Assembly (NCBI RefSeq): GCF_009735585.1
Contig: NZ_VJVW01000004.1
Span: 186,001-250,000, forward strand
DNA: 64,000 nt
Source of the DNA: Christiangramia aestuarii
GTDB taxonomy: Bacteria > Bacteroidota > Bacteroidia > Flavobacteriales > Flavobacteriaceae
Direction: 5' to 3'
The translations under genes were made by a program, and so were the position numbers. Positions 8,242 to 16,768 of this stretch are shown here, in pieces (position 1 is the stretch's first letter; every line of letters begins with the position of its first letter). Below the pieces are notes generated by a model. That model was not told where the DNA came from, ran no database searches, and was given only the letters and a program-made list of their open reading frames with translations.

Positions 8242-8670
8242 ATGAAAAAATTAGTCTTCTTTTTACCCCTGTTCATAAGCCTTTTGAGCTGCTCAGGATC
8301 TGATGATGAACTCAGGAATAACCCCAACTTACCCGACCTTAATTTCAGGTTTCAGCTTAACCTGAGCTTTCCCGAATATAATGACCTGCAGTACCCGGGA
8401 AATTCTTTCGCAACATACAACCACGGGGTGCGTGGAGTGGTGATCTACAACATAAACAATTCCCAATATGTAGCCTTTGAACTAAGCGACCCCAATCACC
8501 CGCCTAGCAACTGTTCCGGGATGACCCTGAATGGTGTTATAGCCAGCTGCGGCTGTGATGGTAACCAATACAACATTATCACCGGGGAACTTACACAGGG
8601 AGAAGGAGAATATACCATGAAGCCTTACAGGGTGACGCGTTCTGGTAACAGCCTGGAAGTATATAATTAA
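8242..8670 (+). CDS. lipoprotein with a degenerate Rieske-like domain
   Basis: A 142-residue lipoprotein: a signal peptide ending in the lipobox LLSC (lipidated Cys17), an Asp-rich SGSDDE linker, and a small beta-rich domain. The pattern C91-S-G-M through C103-G-C-D106-G, then YNIITGELTQG-GEY--KPYRV, follows the cluster-binding and proline-loop layout of Rieske proteins. However, both positions where Rieske proteins have histidine ligands are Gly93 and Asp106. Either the cluster is lost or it is ligated differently. It probably sits at the outer or inner membrane facing the periplasm or surface. Expression is monocistronic, convergent with the TonB-dependent receptor gene. Confidence 0.75.
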   Translation: MKKLVFFLPLFISLLSCSGSDDELRNNPNLPDLNFRFQLNLSFPEYNDLQYPGNSFATYNHGVRGVVIYNINNSQYVAFELSDPNHPPSNCSGMTLNGVIASCGCDGNQYNIITGELTQGEGEYTMKPYRVTRSGNSLEVYN

Positions 8671-8674
8671 AAAA

Positions 8675-8715
8675 GCCCCCTTCCTGAATACCCCAACAAA
8701 GCAGAAAGGAGGCGG
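8675..8715. terminator. possible bidirectional terminator
   Basis: An imperfect hairpin (GCCCCCTTCCTG near 8675 against CAGAAAGGAGGCGG near 8702) with A and T runs at its sides lies between the convergent lipoprotein and receptor genes. Several mismatches make it a weak candidate. Confidence 0.4.
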
Positions 8716-8735
8716 AAAAATTATTAAAACGACTT

Positions 8736-11117
8736 CTAGAATTTCAGGCTTAGCCCAAGCAGGAAATTGGTAGTAGCCTGCGGATAATACCCCGCTCCAT
8801 CCAGCGTCTGCACTCCCGCAGGAAAATCCTCGTTCGGGATGTCGTAAGTATAGTAATAGCCATTGGAAACATACTTTTCATTAAAGATATTATTCACCAG
8901 TCCGGTAAGAACGATCTCCCTAAACACCCAGGGCTTTTCCCAGGTATACTGAACATTAAAATCGTTCACGAAGTAACTTTCCAGTTTGGAGTTTTCAGCT
9001 TCTACATTGCTCATATATTGCTCCCCTACATATTTTGAAAGCAACTTAAGCTCCAGCCCTGTTGCAGGTTCATAATTAAAAATGTTCCCGGCAACCACTT
9101 CCGGGGAATAAGAGATATCGGTATCGCCATACTCTACCAGCTGCCCGTTGAAAGGAGCCATAAAATCCACATTTTTATTCCTGCTCAAAGACAGGTTCGG
9201 TCTCACCGAAAAATTCTCCACGATCCTGATGCTGGCATCTATTTCCAGACCTAACCTGTAACTGTTCCCACTATTCTGCCTTACAAAGGCACCTTCAGCA
9301 TCTATGCCCCCGGTAAGGACCAGCTGATTCTGATAATCCATATAATACAGGTTTGTATTCAGCTGTATAGATCTACTATTGTGCCTCCAGCCAAGTTCAA
9401 AATCGTTGAGTTCTTCAGGTTGGGGATCTCCGTTCTCATAATCGTTCCTGCTGGGTTCACGATGCGCCCGGGCATAGGATAGATAGAACTGGTTAGCCTG
9501 GTTCAGCTGATAGGTAAGTCCGGCCTTAGGATTGAAAAAGCTAAAATCATCCTCATTCAAAAACCTTGTCTGGTCGTCCAGCAAACCATCGGTTTCATAA
9601 TGCACGGTTCTCAGCTGGAGGTCAGCATATCCACCAAGCTTTTCGGTAATTGCAAAATTGGCCTTTCCGTAGATATTGAAATCTGTTTTTTCAGCCTGGT
9701 TGAAATAGTAAGGCTCATAAGGCTCATTATTTTGGGCAAACCTGGTGTATAGAACTTCTCCAAAATGATCGCCTTCATATTTATTCCAGCCACCTCCAAA
9801 CGTCACATCCCAGTTGGAATCCTCATAATTTAAACTGAAGACCGTTCCGTAGAAATGATTATCCAGCCATTTCGTACCCACGATATCTGAAGTATTTACT
9901 TCTTCTCCTTCAATAATAAAAGGTTCCAGTCCAAATTCCTGAAGGTCTGCATCTTCATTATATTCCTCATAAAAACCGCGGCCATAGGTATAGTGAAATG
10001 CGATATTAGAAGACCAGTTGCTGTTATAATCCTGGTTCCATAATAACTGGTAGTGGTCCTGCTTATAATTATCGGTCTGGTTTTCATAGAATTTGGTATT
10101 TCCGTCTTCATCTGTATATAACCCGGCCGGATTGAACTTTCTGTCATTTTCCAGGGTTTCGGCATCGATGCCATACCAGGCCTGGTAAGTTCTTTCACTT
10201 CCTCCAAAGGTCAGGGCTTTGATGAGTGTATTATCGTCTACATAGGCACCCTGGAGAAAATAAGATTTCAGGTCACTGCTGGCCCGATCGATATACCCGT
10301 CACTGCGGATCTTTGAGGCCCTCCCGGAAAACGAAAAATGATCATTGATAAGCCCTGAACTGAACTTCAGGGTATGTTTAAAACTGTTGAAAGATCCTAT
10401 ACTATTGGCGATCTCAGCCTGGGCTTCTTCCTTATAAGAATCGGTTAGAATGTTAAGGCTGGCTCCAAAAGCACCGGCCCCGTTGGTTGAAGTCCCTACT
10501 CCTCTTTGCAGTTGCATATTTTCTACAGATGAGGCAAAATCCCCCAGGTTTACCCAGAAGGTGCCCTGACTTTCCGCATCGTTATAGGGAATCCCGTTGA
10601 TGGTGACATTTACCCTGGTAGCGTCACTTCCTCTTACCCGAATTCCGGTATAACCAATTCCGGCACCTGCATCGGTCGTGGTCACCACGTTAGGCATATA
10701 GTTCATCAAGACAGGGATATCCTGCCCCAGGTTTCTATCTTCTATCTCTTCGTTCGTAAGATTGCTGTAGGTGATTGGATCTTTGGTGGTTACCCTCACC
10801 GAAGAAAGAAAAACCTCATCCAGCGATTCCTGGGCTCCGGCCAGGTCTACATTCAATTGCTGGTCTGAATCCAGCAGCAGGCTTTTAGTTTTCTGGTTTC
10901 CGAAGGAAAATATCAGCGTATAATTTCCTTCGGGCAGGCTAATCTGATATCTTCCGTTCTCATCGGTAAGCGTCCCTTCGCCACTACCCCTAACATAGAC
11001 CGAAGCTTCGTTGAGCGGGTATCCATTTTCGGTGACAGTTCCTGAAATAGTGAATTCCTGTGCATAGGCCTGTATGGAAAGAACGAACAGACCTAAAAAA
11101 AATAATACATTTTTCAT
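8736..11117 (-). CDS. TonB-dependent receptor, probably for thiamine
   Basis: A 793-residue outer-membrane receptor. A signal peptide (about 1-19, ending AYAQ) is followed by a carboxypeptidase-regulatory-like beta domain (about 22-105, FTISGTVTENGYPL and GSGEGTLTDENGRYQISLP). Then comes a plug domain (about 115-225, DIPVLMNYMPNVVTTTDAG, GIRVRGSDATRVNVTINGIPYNDAESQGTFW) and a 22-strand-type barrel ending in the aromatic NFLLGLSLKF. It imports a ligand across the outer membrane using TonB energy. The ligand is inferred to be thiamine or a precursor because the leader is a TPP riboswitch with a terminator. TPP-riboswitch-controlled receptors are known from comparative genomics in Bacteroidota. 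No inner-membrane transporter gene is adjacent, but a PnuC-type gene lies about 8 kb away. Confidence 0.93.
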   Translation of the reverse strand: MKNVLFFLGLFVLSIQAYAQEFTISGTVTENGYPLNEASVYVRGSGEGTLTDENGRYQISLPEGNYTLIFSFGNQKTKSLLLDSDQQLNVDLAGAQESLDEVFLSSVRVTTKDPITYSNLTNEEIEDRNLGQDIPVLMNYMPNVVTTTDAGAGIGYTGIRVRGSDATRVNVTINGIPYNDAESQGTFWVNLGDFASSVENMQLQRGVGTSTNGAGAFGASLNILTDSYKEEAQAEIANSIGSFNSFKHTLKFSSGLINDHFSFSGRASKIRSDGYIDRASSDLKSYFLQGAYVDDNTLIKALTFGGSERTYQAWYGIDAETLENDRKFNPAGLYTDEDGNTKFYENQTDNYKQDHYQLLWNQDYNSNWSSNIAFHYTYGRGFYEEYNEDADLQEFGLEPFIIEGEEVNTSDIVGTKWLDNHFYGTVFSLNYEDSNWDVTFGGGWNKYEGDHFGEVLYTRFAQNNEPYEPYYFNQAEKTDFNIYGKANFAITEKLGGYADLQLRTVHYETDGLLDDQTRFLNEDDFSFFNPKAGLTYQLNQANQFYLSYARAHREPSRNDYENGDPQPEELNDFELGWRHNSRSIQLNTNLYYMDYQNQLVLTGGIDAEGAFVRQNSGNSYRLGLEIDASIRIVENFSVRPNLSLSRNKNVDFMAPFNGQLVEYGDTDISYSPEVVAGNIFNYEPATGLELKLLSKYVGEQYMSNVEAENSKLESYFVNDFNVQYTWEKPWVFREIVLTGLVNNIFNEKYVSNGYYYTYDIPNEDFPAGVQTLDGAGYYPQATTNFLLGLSLKF

Positions 11118-11181
11118 CCGTAAAATTTTTACGAATAAAAGGGGCGATTATTCCTTATAGTTTAGTTTAAAAATAAAAAAT

Positions 11182-11209
11182 CCTGAAACTGCCATAGGGC
11201 AAAATCAGG
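11182..11209 (-). terminator. riboswitch expression-platform terminator
   Basis: On the minus strand a 12-base-arm hairpin (CCTGA... and ...TCAGG, with a two-base internal mismatch and a CTAT loop) is followed at once by a U-rich run (11172-11181). It sits between the TPP aptamer and the receptor start codon, so it most likely ends transcription when TPP is bound. Confidence 0.8.
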
Positions 11210-11231
11210 AGTGCATACACTGCGCCTTCGC

Positions 11232-11310
11232 GCTCATCCCTTGGCGGCATTACCCGCCCAGGTTCATTGGGTATGATCTCAGCCACAATTTCGTGGCACC
11301 CCTTATGAGA
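11232..11310 (-). promoter_or_regulatory. TPP (THI-element) riboswitch
   Basis: Read on the minus strand, the region shows the conserved THI core: GGGGTGCC, then GGCTGAGA, then ACCC, then GAACCTGGGCGGGTAATGCC, and closing GGGATGAG. The outer arms CTCAT and ATGAG pair as helix P1. The aptamer lies about 120-190 bases ahead of the TonB-dependent receptor and is followed by a terminator hairpin. This points to repression of the receptor by thiamine pyrophosphate through premature termination. Confidence 0.95.
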
Positions 11311-11318
11311 TTATGCCG

Positions 11319-11348
11319 CAAAAGTAAGATGCTTTTTTAGAAATACAA
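11319..11348 (-). promoter_or_regulatory. Bacteroidota-type promoter of the riboswitch-receptor transcript
   Basis: On the minus strand TTG (11346-11348), a 19-base spacer and TACTTTTG (11319-11326) match the TTG...TAnnTTTG consensus of the primary sigma factor of Bacteroidota. The expected transcript start, a few bases further, falls right at the 5' edge of the TPP aptamer. Confidence 0.8.
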
Positions 11349-11401
11349 TACTTTTGAAGTGATTTGATAGAATTGGCTTAATTTTAGATAAAATCCAGGT
11401 A

Positions 11402-13846
11402 ATGTTCAACGCCAAACGCTCCATCACCGTAAAAGTAGTCGCCGGATATCTGATCGTGGCGGTTCTAGCCGGTCTCGCAATCTGGTATGTTTACGACCAG
11501 GTAATCGCCTACTCAGAGATCGCCCAGTCCAACACCGAGAACAACGAGCAACTCATCCTGGTGAGCGAGATAAGCACCAACCTCAACGAATCTGAAAACA
11601 CAAGCCGGCGCCTCATCCAAACCGGAAATGAAGAGGAACTTGAACTCTATAATGCCCAGATTGACAGCATAAATGCCAAGCTCAACAAGCTCGAGGCCAC
11701 CTACACCGACATTAACCTTGAAAATGAGATAGACAGTATCTCCAAATTGCTGGAACTAAAGACCGAAAACCTTAAGGAACTGGTCGCCCTTCGGGATACC
11801 GACAGGAATACTAATTATTACTCCAAGGCCCTGAGAGAACTTCAGAATATAGACGTTTCTTTCAAGGATTATAACTACGAGAACAGGTTCAGGAACCTGA
11901 AGCCTTATCAGAAGGACGTGCTTATTAAATGGCTCGAATATTCAAGGGAAGATAATGCGGAACAGATCTCGACCAAGCGACTGGACTCCCTGGTACAATC
12001 TGTAAAAAAGGTACTTACCGACCTGGAATTCGCCAACCGGCAGTTCCAGAACGAAGTGATACAGAAAGAAAATGAGCTTTTAAGCAATGATGTGATCCTA
12101 AACCAGCAGGTACAAAGCCTTCTGGCCGGACTGGAGGAAAAGGAAAGGGAAAACACGGTAGAAAGAGCCGAGGTTTTTCAGAATATGCTCAACAAGACTT
12201 CGAATATTATCATTATTGGGGGCTGTATCATTCTGCTAATCATCCTGTATTTTATCATTAACATTATTGGGGATATCACCCGTAGCCAGCGCTACCGGAT
12301 GGAACTGGAGGAAGCCAAGGATTTTGCTGAATCCCTTCTGGCCAGCCGGGAGCAATTCATGGCCGCCATTACCCACGACCTGCGCAGCCCGCTCACCACG
12401 GTGATGGGTTATGCCGACCTTATCCAGAAAACAGACCTGGACGAAAAGCAAAAGCACTATCTCACCCAGATCAAGAAATCTTCAGAATTCATTTTAAGGC
12501 TGGTGAACGACCTTTTGGACCTTTCTAAACTTGAGGCCGGGAAAATGCTTATCGAGAACCTTTCTTTCAACCCTAAAAAACTTATCAGGGATACGGTTAG
12601 CAATGTGATACCTGCAGAAAAGAAGAAAGAGGTAGAGATCATCATAGAGGCTTCTGAAGAAACAAATGCCCAGATACAAAGCGATCCTTTCAGGATCAAG
12701 CAGATCCTGGCCAACCTTATCTCGAATGCCTGGAAATTCACCGAAGAGGGAAGCATTCTCATAGCTGCAGAACTTAAAAAAGATGTAGGTGAAAATTACC
12801 TGCTCGAAATAAGGGTGAAAGACTCCGGAATTGGTATTTCCAAAGAAATGCAGGAAAGCATTTTCGAAGAATTCTCCCAGGAAAACAGCAGCATAGAAAA
12901 ACGTTTCGGCGGTTCGGGTCTTGGCCTGGCCATCACTAAGAGACTAACAGAACTTCTCAACGGAAAGATCAAGCTGGAAAGCGAACAGGGAAAAGGAAGT
13001 GAATTCACTATTCTTATCCCTGTAGTAAAACTTTCTGAAGCCAGGGAAGAACCGGAAAGAGAACAGGAGAATAAAGAAGAGACCCCCAACGAGGAAAACC
13101 TAGACGCCACAGGTTTAAAGGCTCTTATCGTAGATGATGAACCAGGACAGCTTTCCCTTACTGTAGAAGTGGCCCGGTCTATGGGCTTCGAAATAGAAAC
13201 CGCCGAGAACGGGAAGATAGGCCTGCAAAAACTGGAAAAGGGAAATTTCGATATTGTACTCACAGACATACAGATGCCATTCCTGGATGGCTTTGAACTG
13301 ATAAATAATATCCGCTCCAGGAAAGCTTTTAAGGACCTGCCGGTGATCGCCCTTTCTGGCAGGACAGACATAGAAAAAGAGGTTTATACCAAAGCTGGTT
13401 TCAACAATAAATTGCTAAAACCTTACAAGCCTCAGGAACTAAAGCAGAATATCGCCGATCTATTGGATTTAAGTATAGCCGAAGAAACCGAACCTGAAGC
13501 CGGAAAGATCGAGAAACTTCAGTCAGATTCTTACGACCTGAGCGACATATATGAATTTTCGGGTCAGGATGACGATGCCATGTATGCGATCATACAGGCT
13601 TTCCTTGAGGGGGCGCATCAAAGTCTGGCAGACTTAAAACAGGCCTACGAGGAGCAGGATAAAGATAAGATGGGAAAGCTAGCACACAGAATGCTGCCTA
13701 TGCTCAAGCAAATGAAAGCGAACGAAGTGATCATGGTCTTGATGAAACTCGAAGCACGGGAAGAAATTACCAAACCTCAGTTCGATCATTTGGAAAGAAA
13801 AATCAAGGAATTAATGTCCAGCCTGGATACGAATATTACAGCTTAA
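11402..13846 (+). CDS. hybrid sensor histidine kinase with REC and HPt domains
   Basis: An 814-residue inner-membrane kinase. Membrane segments at about 10-30 and 268-288 enclose a long helical sensor region (40-260) rich in Glu, Lys and Leu. The HisKA box FMAAITHDLRSPLTTVMGY gives His325. The ATPase domain (about 425-540) shows the N-box ANLISNAWKF, G1 DSGIGIS and G2 GGSGLGLAITKRL. A receiver domain (572-690) has VDDE and Asp622 in LTDIQMP. A C-terminal histidine phosphotransfer domain has GKLAHRMLPMLKQM, with His762. This is a full His-Asp-His relay that needs an external regulator. The convergent sigma-54 regulator, overlapping its last 11 bases, is the nearest candidate partner. Confidence 0.95.
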   Translation: MFNAKRSITVKVVAGYLIVAVLAGLAIWYVYDQVIAYSEIAQSNTENNEQLILVSEISTNLNESENTSRRLIQTGNEEELELYNAQIDSINAKLNKLEATYTDINLENEIDSISKLLELKTENLKELVALRDTDRNTNYYSKALRELQNIDVSFKDYNYENRFRNLKPYQKDVLIKWLEYSREDNAEQISTKRLDSLVQSVKKVLTDLEFANRQFQNEVIQKENELLSNDVILNQQVQSLLAGLEEKERENTVERAEVFQNMLNKTSNIIIIGGCIILLIILYFIINIIGDITRSQRYRMELEEAKDFAESLLASREQFMAAITHDLRSPLTTVMGYADLIQKTDLDEKQKHYLTQIKKSSEFILRLVNDLLDLSKLEAGKMLIENLSFNPKKLIRDTVSNVIPAEKKKEVEIIIEASEETNAQIQSDPFRIKQILANLISNAWKFTEEGSILIAAELKKDVGENYLLEIRVKDSGIGISKEMQESIFEEFSQENSSIEKRFGGSGLGLAITKRLTELLNGKIKLESEQGKGSEFTILIPVVKLSEAREEPEREQENKEETPNEENLDATGLKALIVDDEPGQLSLTVEVARSMGFEIETAENGKIGLQKLEKGNFDIVLTDIQMPFLDGFELINNIRSRKAFKDLPVIALSGRTDIEKEVYTKAGFNNKLLKPYKPQELKQNIADLLDLSIAEETEPEAGKIEKLQSDSYDLSDIYEFSGQDDDAMYAIIQAFLEGAHQSLADLKQAYEEQDKDKMGKLAHRMLPMLKQMKANEVIMVLMKLEAREEITKPQFDHLERKIKELMSSLDTNITA

Positions 13847-15188
13847 TTCCGTATTGTTTCAGCTTATTATATAGGGTCTTCCGATCTATAGAAAGCATCC
13901 TTGCCGCCTTGCTCTTATTCCCACCGGTCTTTTCCAGCGCATCCAGAATAAGCTGTTCTTCATTCTTGTTCTTAAAGAGGCCGTAATCATTTTCGTTGGT
14001 ACGCGTAGAGGTAGCGATCTCATGCGGAAGCACTTTCAGCGGGATCAATTCGTCCTGGGTTAAAAGCACGGCACGTTTCACCATATTCTTCAGTTCCCGC
14101 AGATTTCCCGGCCAGTTATAATTCTTGAAAGCGTGGATAGCCTCATCGGTAAATCCAACAATATTCTTTTCCAGGTCGGCATTAGCTTCGTCCAGGAACT
14201 GGTTGGCAAATAGCATCAGGTCTTCTTTCCTTTCTCTAAGTGCCGGCACCTTGATAGAAAATTCGTTCAGGCGGTGATATAGGTCTTCCCTGAAATCCCC
14301 TTCCTTTACTGCTTCAGAAAGATCTTCGTTGGTGGCGGTAACCACCCGAATATCCACTTCAATTTCGTTATTGCTTCCTACAGGCTTGATCCTTCTTTCC
14401 TGGAGGGCTCTTAGCAACTGCACCTGAAGCTCGTAAGTAAGGTTTCCAATCTCATCAAGAAAAAGAGTTCCGCCATTGGCAGCGGCAAAGTGGCCGGTCT
14501 TATCATTAATGGCACCTGTAAAGGATCCCTTGATATGACCAAAGAATTCACTGGAAGCGATCTCTTTAGGAATTGCACCACAATCTACAGCGATAAAGGG
14601 AGCTGCATGCCTTTTACTTTGCAAATGAATACTTTTAGCGATCTGCTCTTTCCCTGTACCGCTTTCGCCGGTAATAAGCACCGACATGTTAGTAGGCGCC
14701 ACCAGTTCTACATAATCGCTCAATCTCCTTGAAGGTTCGCTAACGCCTTTAACCAGGTCTTTATTTTCATTTAAAGGTCCGCTGGATTTTTTTGGCGCTT
14801 TGGGCTTTTCAACTTTTGGAGCCACTTCGTTAGTATGAAGGGCATTTTCTATGGTCTGCAGAATGGATTCTGGCCTGAAAGGTTTGGATACATAATCGAA
14901 AGCCCCTTCTTTCATGGCATTCACTGCCATACTTATCTCGGCATAACTCGTCATTACGATCACCTGGGTAGATGGATTTTCAGCCTTTACATTCTTAAGG
15001 ATTTCTAGACCATCATTATCTGGCAGCCTTACATCGGTAAGGACAAGATCAAATTTATCTGAAGATATTTTTTTGAAGGCCTCAGCTGCTGAATATACTA
15101 AAGCTACCTTGTAATCCCTTTTCTCCAGAAAGGTTTTTAACATGGTACCAAACGCGACATCGTCTTCAACGACCAAAACTTTAGACAT
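13836..15188 (-). CDS. sigma-54-dependent response regulator (NtrC type)
   Basis: A 450-residue activator with three domains. The receiver (about 1-120) has the acidic pocket VEDD and phospho-acceptor Asp52 in LTDVRLPDNDG. The AAA+ domain (about 145-380) has Walker A GESGTGKE (174-181), sigma-54 contact loop GSFTGA (221-226, the rarer Ser form of GAFTGA), and Walker B GTLFLDEIGNL. A Fis-type helix-turn-helix at the C-terminus reads GGNKSKAARMLSIDRKTLYNKLKQYG. It activates RpoN-dependent promoters. It is convergent with, and overlaps, the hybrid kinase gene. No RpoN-type site is evident at adjacent genes, so targets are unknown. Confidence 0.96.
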   Translation of the reverse strand: MSKVLVVEDDVAFGTMLKTFLEKRDYKVALVYSAAEAFKKISSDKFDLVLTDVRLPDNDGLEILKNVKAENPSTQVIVMTSYAEISMAVNAMKEGAFDYVSKPFRPESILQTIENALHTNEVAPKVEKPKAPKKSSGPLNENKDLVKGVSEPSRRLSDYVELVAPTNMSVLITGESGTGKEQIAKSIHLQSKRHAAPFIAVDCGAIPKEIASSEFFGHIKGSFTGAINDKTGHFAAANGGTLFLDEIGNLTYELQVQLLRALQERRIKPVGSNNEIEVDIRVVTATNEDLSEAVKEGDFREDLYHRLNEFSIKVPALRERKEDLMLFANQFLDEANADLEKNIVGFTDEAIHAFKNYNWPGNLRELKNMVKRAVLLTQDELIPLKVLPHEIATSTRTNENDYGLFKNKNEEQLILDALEKTGGNKSKAARMLSIDRKTLYNKLKQYGIKL

Positions 15189-15255
15189 AGATCAAAATTA
15201 AAAAGCTTAGCAAAGGTAATAATCTTTAAATCATTAGTTTTTAAAAGAAAGCAAA

Positions 15256-15288
15256 AAAAAGAGAGGTTGGATTGCAACCTCTCTTTTT
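15256..15288. terminator. bidirectional intrinsic terminator
   Basis: Perfect arms AAAAAGAGAGGTTG and CAACCTCTCTTTTT around a GATTG loop; both strands end in a T run. It separates the minus-strand 15523 gene from the start of the response-regulator gene. Confidence 0.85.
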
Positions 15289-15363
15289 CGGCAATTCGTG
15301 GTTATATAATTGCCAATAATTAAATTCCCATTTCACAGATTTCCTGTTTTTCCCTTAGAACAA

Positions 15364-15440
15364 GCAAAAAAGTGACCTATAGTGTTAGTTTTTTGGTCGT
15401 TGGTAATCAGGATTGATCCTGAAACCAGTCACTTTTTTGC
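15364..15440. repeat. long inverted repeat with nested hairpin
   Basis: The 13-base arms GCAAAAAAGTGAC (15364-15376) and its exact complement (15428-15440) enclose 51 bases that contain a nested hairpin CAGGAT-TG-ATCCTG (15409-15422). It could be a structured 3' end or a small structured RNA. It does not match the dispersed repeats elsewhere in the window. Confidence 0.6.
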
Positions 15441-15522
15441 AAGCCTGCCGGGGTAGAATTTCTTCTATTCCTCTTTTTCATTAGTCTGTTGCCGTGGAGT
15501 TGGATTCTCCTTAACCGGACTT

Positions 15523-15864
15523 TTAGTCTTCACCGTGCTCGCCATTTTCATCAAGCCAGTTACCGTCCTGGTCTATGTAAACCTTTTCGGTCTCTCCGCT
15601 TACATTTAGCTTAAGTTTATATACCTGTTTATCATCTTTGGTTTTCACCCAGGCTTCAGTTGCCTCTGCTCCATTATAATCTGTAGCCAGGGCATCTTTA
15701 ACCGGTTGAGGCAATTGCGCAACATCTACACTCGCATACTCCTCCTGCTCCATTTCGATCACTTCGGTGTCCACGTCTTCGATCTCTTCATCCTGAGCCT
15801 GCATATTTTGTGTAGCAAAAAACATAGCTCCAATGGTCATCATACTTAATGCAATCTTTTTCAT
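15523..15864 (-). CDS. small secreted acidic protein, PepSY-like
   Basis: A 113-residue protein with a signal peptide (1-23, ending NMQAQ). An acidic spacer of mainly Asp and Glu follows, then a domain reading AQLPQPVKDALATDYNGAE and KQVYKLKLN...EKVYIDQDGNW. That last pattern is typical of the PepSY/BLIP-like periplasmic proteins of Bacteroidota. The function is unknown. It is encoded alone, with structured 3' sequence. The paralogue-like protein at 2058-2639 shares only the general pattern. Confidence 0.7.
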   Translation of the reverse strand: MKKIALSMMTIGAMFFATQNMQAQDEEIEDVDTEVIEMEQEEYASVDVAQLPQPVKDALATDYNGAEATEAWVKTKDDKQVYKLKLNVSGETEKVYIDQDGNWLDENGEHGED

Positions 15865-16101
15865 AATTCTGGTTTTAGCGATCTTTTATTGATTAGATCA
15901 TTTTATTATGATTTATATAATCAAATAATTATGCCATTCTTTTTAAGTAGCGCCAAAAGCCTTTAAAACAACAGAATATTAAAATAGTGTTTGAATTTTT
16001 CACAAAATATTATGTAGAAAATTGAAGGTTCCGTAGTGAAATATGTAGAAAAATTCCCTCAAAATATCTTCCGGGCCAGGGCAGAAAAAGCTATAAAATA
16101 G

Positions 16102-16125
16102 AAAAGGCTCCTAATGGAGCCTTTT
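16102..16125. terminator. hairpin, possible terminator
   Basis: Perfect 10-base arms AAAAGGCTCC and GGAGCCTTTT around a four-base TAAT loop. The minus-strand side continues with a T-rich stretch, so it could end the arfB operon transcript, although it lies about 240 bases past arfB. Confidence 0.5.
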
Positions 16126-16343
16126 CAATCCGAAAATCTAAATTATAAAACAGAATAAATTAGTTAGTTATAATCTATTCCATTCCCAATACTAACCTAC
16201 TTAATATATTGTAAAAACCGTACCACTGAGAAAATATTCTATCCAAAAAGCTCTTTTACCTGTAAAACAAAGCCTTAAGGAAAAATTAAAAAATGTATCC
16301 CCTTGATTTACTGTTGATTCGGTTGTGGAATGAGTAACTAATG

Positions 16344-16360
16344 TGGGGAAAAATTCCCCA
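16344..16360. terminator. short hairpin downstream of arfB
   Basis: Arms TGGGGAA and TTCCCCA around a three-base loop, 6 bases past the arfB stop codon. The T-rich run is on the plus-strand side, so its use as an arfB terminator is uncertain. Confidence 0.35.
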
Positions 16361-16365
16361 TATTT

Positions 16366-16767
16366 TTATTTCAGAGGGTCTTTTCTATTTGCCTTGATCT
16401 CAGATTTTTTCTTCTTGGCTTTCAATCTTTTTATTCGGGATGCTTTAGTAGGTTTTGTCTTTTTTCTCGCTTTTGGTTTTTTGAGAGCCTCTTTGAGTTC
16501 GAACAAAAAATTCTGGGTAACCAGTTCCTTATTAGTATGCTGGCTCCTGGAATCTTCATTAGCCATTTTAAGCACCCCTTCTTTATTGATCCTTCCCGAG
16601 AGTTTTCTTAAGATCCTGGATTTTTCGTTATCGGTAAGTGCCGAAGAACTCTCTACTTCAAAACTTAGCTCCACCCGGGTGGCCGTTTTATTTGCGTGCT
16701 GCCCCCCGGGACCTGAACTTCTTACTGCTTTATATTCGAGCTCACTTAGCAGGAGATCTTCATCCAT
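16366..16767 (-). CDS. arfB: alternative ribosome-rescue factor ArfB
   Basis: ArfB (YaeJ) releases peptides from ribosomes stalled on broken mRNA by hydrolysing peptidyl-tRNA. The 133-residue protein has the release-factor catalytic block VRSSGPGGQHANKTATRVEL with the GGQ motif. It ends in a Lys/Arg-rich tail (about 95-133) that in known ArfB enters the mRNA channel. No stop-codon-recognition domain is present, which separates it from RF1 and RF2. It is the last gene of the minus-strand operon, one base after the DUF4301 gene. Confidence 0.95.
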   Translation of the reverse strand: MDEDLLLSELEYKAVRSSGPGGQHANKTATRVELSFEVESSSALTDNEKSRILRKLSGRINKEGVLKMANEDSRSQHTNKELVTQNFLFELKEALKKPKARKKTKPTKASRIKRLKAKKKKSEIKANRKDPLK

Positions 16768-16768
16768 A

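Larger units (their letters stand above)
15189..15522. other. intergenic region with two long hairpins
   Basis: No coding frame is supported here. It holds a strong bidirectional terminator (15256-15288) and, nearer the 15523 gene, a long inverted-repeat structure (15364-15440). Both would lie in the 3' region of the minus-strand gene at 15523-15864. Confidence 0.7.
15865..16365. other. gene-free AT-rich intergenic region
   Basis: This 501-base gap has no supported coding frame and no RNA gene that I recognise. It contains the hairpin at 16102-16125 and a short hairpin at 16344-16360; the rest is AT-rich DNA that may hold the promoter of the 15864 gene. Confidence 0.5.
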
